Below, piece after piece: positions 13,461 to 14,405 of a stretch of DNA of 14,405 bases. Origin of the DNA: Eubacterium sp. CAG:252. GTDB lineage: Bacteria > Bacillota > Clostridia > Lachnospirales > Lachnospiraceae. Each line of letters starts with the position of its first letter. Position 1 is the first letter of the stretch. Under the pieces are notes generated by a model. That model worked only from the letters and a program-made list of their open reading frames with translations, searched no databases and was not told where the DNA came from. Both the position numbers and the translations under genes were made by a program. Location: positions 63,763 through 78,167 of the forward strand of contig FR886335.1 of assembly GCA_000436535.1 (NCBI GenBank), written 5' to 3'.

Positions 13461-14405
13461 CTATTCCACCGTCACCGACTTAGCCAGATTTCTAGGCTTA
13501 TCAACGTCCAGCCCCTTCGCTACACTCACATAATAACCAAGTAACTGAAGTGGCACTACTGCCAGTGATGCTGAGAAATGTTCATCTATCTTTGGAATGT
13601 ATGTAGTAAAGTCAACTGTATCCTCAACCTCATACTTTCCATATGTTGTAAGTCCGCAAAGATATGCCCCACGGCTCTTGCACTCTACCATATTGCTCAC
13701 TGTTTTCTCGTAAAGCTCACTCTGTGTAAGCACACCTATTACAAGAATGTTATCTTCAATAAGACTTATAGTTCCGTGCTTAAGCTCACCTGCAGCATAT
13801 GCCTCTGAGTGGATATATGATATTTCCTTAAGCTTAAGACTTCCCTCAAGACTCACTGCATAATCAATTCCTCGTCCTATAAAGAAAATGTCCTTTGAAT
13901 TAGCAACCTTTGCCGCAAACCACTGGAGTCTTTCCTTATCTTCAAGTATTTTCTCTATCTTTTCAGGGATAGTTTCAAGCTCAGATAAAAATCTTTCATA
14001 TTCTGAAAGTTCCATCTCTCCTCTCACATAAGCAAACTGTAATGCAAGACAGTATGCTGCTATAAGCTGTGTACTGTATGCCTTAGTTGTGGCAACAGCT
14101 ATTTCTGGTCCTGCAAGCGTGTAAAATACATTATCAGCTTCTCTTGCTATCGAACTTCCAACCACATTTACAATGCCAAGAGTCTTAAGTCCCTTATCCT
14201 TTGCAAGCCTTAATGCCGCAAGACTGTCCGCTGTTTCACCTGACTGGCTTATGACTATTACAAGTCCGTCCGGGTCAAGAAGTGGCTTTCTGTACCTGAA
14301 TTCTGATGCAAGCTCAACACGTACTGGAATTTTGGCAAGGTCTTCTATAACATACTGTGCAACAACGCCAACATGATAAGCAGAACCGCATGCCACAATG
14401 TATAT
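13461..14405 (-). CDS. glmS: Glutamine--fructose-6-phosphate aminotransferase (isomerizing), C-terminal part
   Basis: Makes glucosamine-6-phosphate from fructose-6-phosphate and glutamine, the entry to peptidoglycan amino sugars. Only the last 314 codons are inside the window, of a protein usually about 600 residues. The frame stays open to base 14405, reading IYIVACGSAYHVG, so the gene continues off the right edge, and the GTG at 14396 is internal, not a start. Both SIS (sugar isomerase) domains are seen: ACGSAYHVG and SQSGETADSLAALR in the first, and FIGRGIDYAVSLEGSLKLKE with HSEAYAAGELKHG in the second. The C-terminus ends with the signature DVDKPRNLAKSVTVE. The N-terminal glutaminase domain and any glmS ribozyme in the leader lie outside the window. 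No defect is seen in the visible part. Confidence 0.96.
   Translation of the reverse strand: MYIVACGSAYHVGVVAQYVIEDLAKIPVRVELASEFRYRKPLLDPDGLVIVISQSGETADSLAALRLAKDKGLKTLGIVNVVGSSIAREADNVFYTLAGPEIAVATTKAYSTQLIAAYCLALQFAYVRGEMELSEYERFLSELETIPEKIEKILEDKERLQWFAAKVANSKDIFFIGRGIDYAVSLEGSLKLKEISYIHSEAYAAGELKHGTISLIEDNILVIGVLTQSELYEKTVSNMVECKSRGAYLCGLTTYGKYEVEDTVDFTTYIPKIDEHFSASLAVVPLQLLGYYVSVAKGLDVDKPRNLAKSVTVE

Noticed and set aside
14394..14396. GTG at 14396 as the start of a short SIS-domain protein
   Set aside because: The frame continues open to the window edge with residues (IYI) that extend the conserved GlmS strand before ACGSAYH; it is an internal Val codon.

Overview
The window is a chromosomal segment of an AT-rich Gram-positive anaerobe. 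It is most likely a member of the Clostridia, probably Lachnospiraceae-like. This rests on Firmicutes-type synteny (comEA, comEC, holA, rpsT), AGGAGG-type ribosome binding sites, sigma-A-like promoters, a GerMN lipoprotein and a YfhO-family membrane protein. The species cannot be fixed from this sequence. No rRNA, tRNA, CRISPR array, transposase or phage gene is visible.

Left part (1-8067): rpsT (ribosomal protein S20, UUG start) runs on the + strand and ends at a strong terminator. Facing it is a minus-strand block, read from high to low coordinates: comEA, an OmpR-type response regulator, a membrane histidine kinase, a GerMN-domain lipoprotein, comEC and holA. The first five genes are tightly packed (gaps of 19, -8, 33 and 33 nt with the preferred lipoprotein start) and look like one operon. 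ComEA and ComEC are the DNA receptor and channel of natural transformation. The kinase, regulator and lipoprotein sit between them in the order regulator-kinase-GerMN lipoprotein, the same order as MtrA-MtrB-LpqB of Actinobacteria. holA has a 144-nt upstream gap with its own candidate promoter placed so close to the ATG that the message could be leaderless.

Middle (8068-12413): a divergent intergenic region separates comEA from a large YfhO-family membrane protein on the + strand, followed by argH (argininosuccinate lyase). A hairpin lies over the comEA ribosome binding site, and two hairpins lie between the YfhO gene and argH.

Right part (12414-14405): a 374-nt region without a complete gene contains a probable argH terminator, a perfect 18-bp-arm hairpin, and a tandem pair of 35-bp repeats. 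It leads into a Uma2-family (DUF820) nuclease-like gene whose recognisable N-terminal coding sequence has no normal start codon. The hairpin core GGTTCTAAA/TTTAGAACC also occurs in a second hairpin between rpsT and holA, so it appears to be a dispersed palindromic repeat. The window ends inside glmS (minus strand), of which only the C-terminal isomerase half is present.

Most genes are ordinary core functions. The points most worth following are the three-gene signalling module inside the competence operon, the palindromic repeat and truncated Uma2 gene, and the leader structures at comEA, argH and rpsT.
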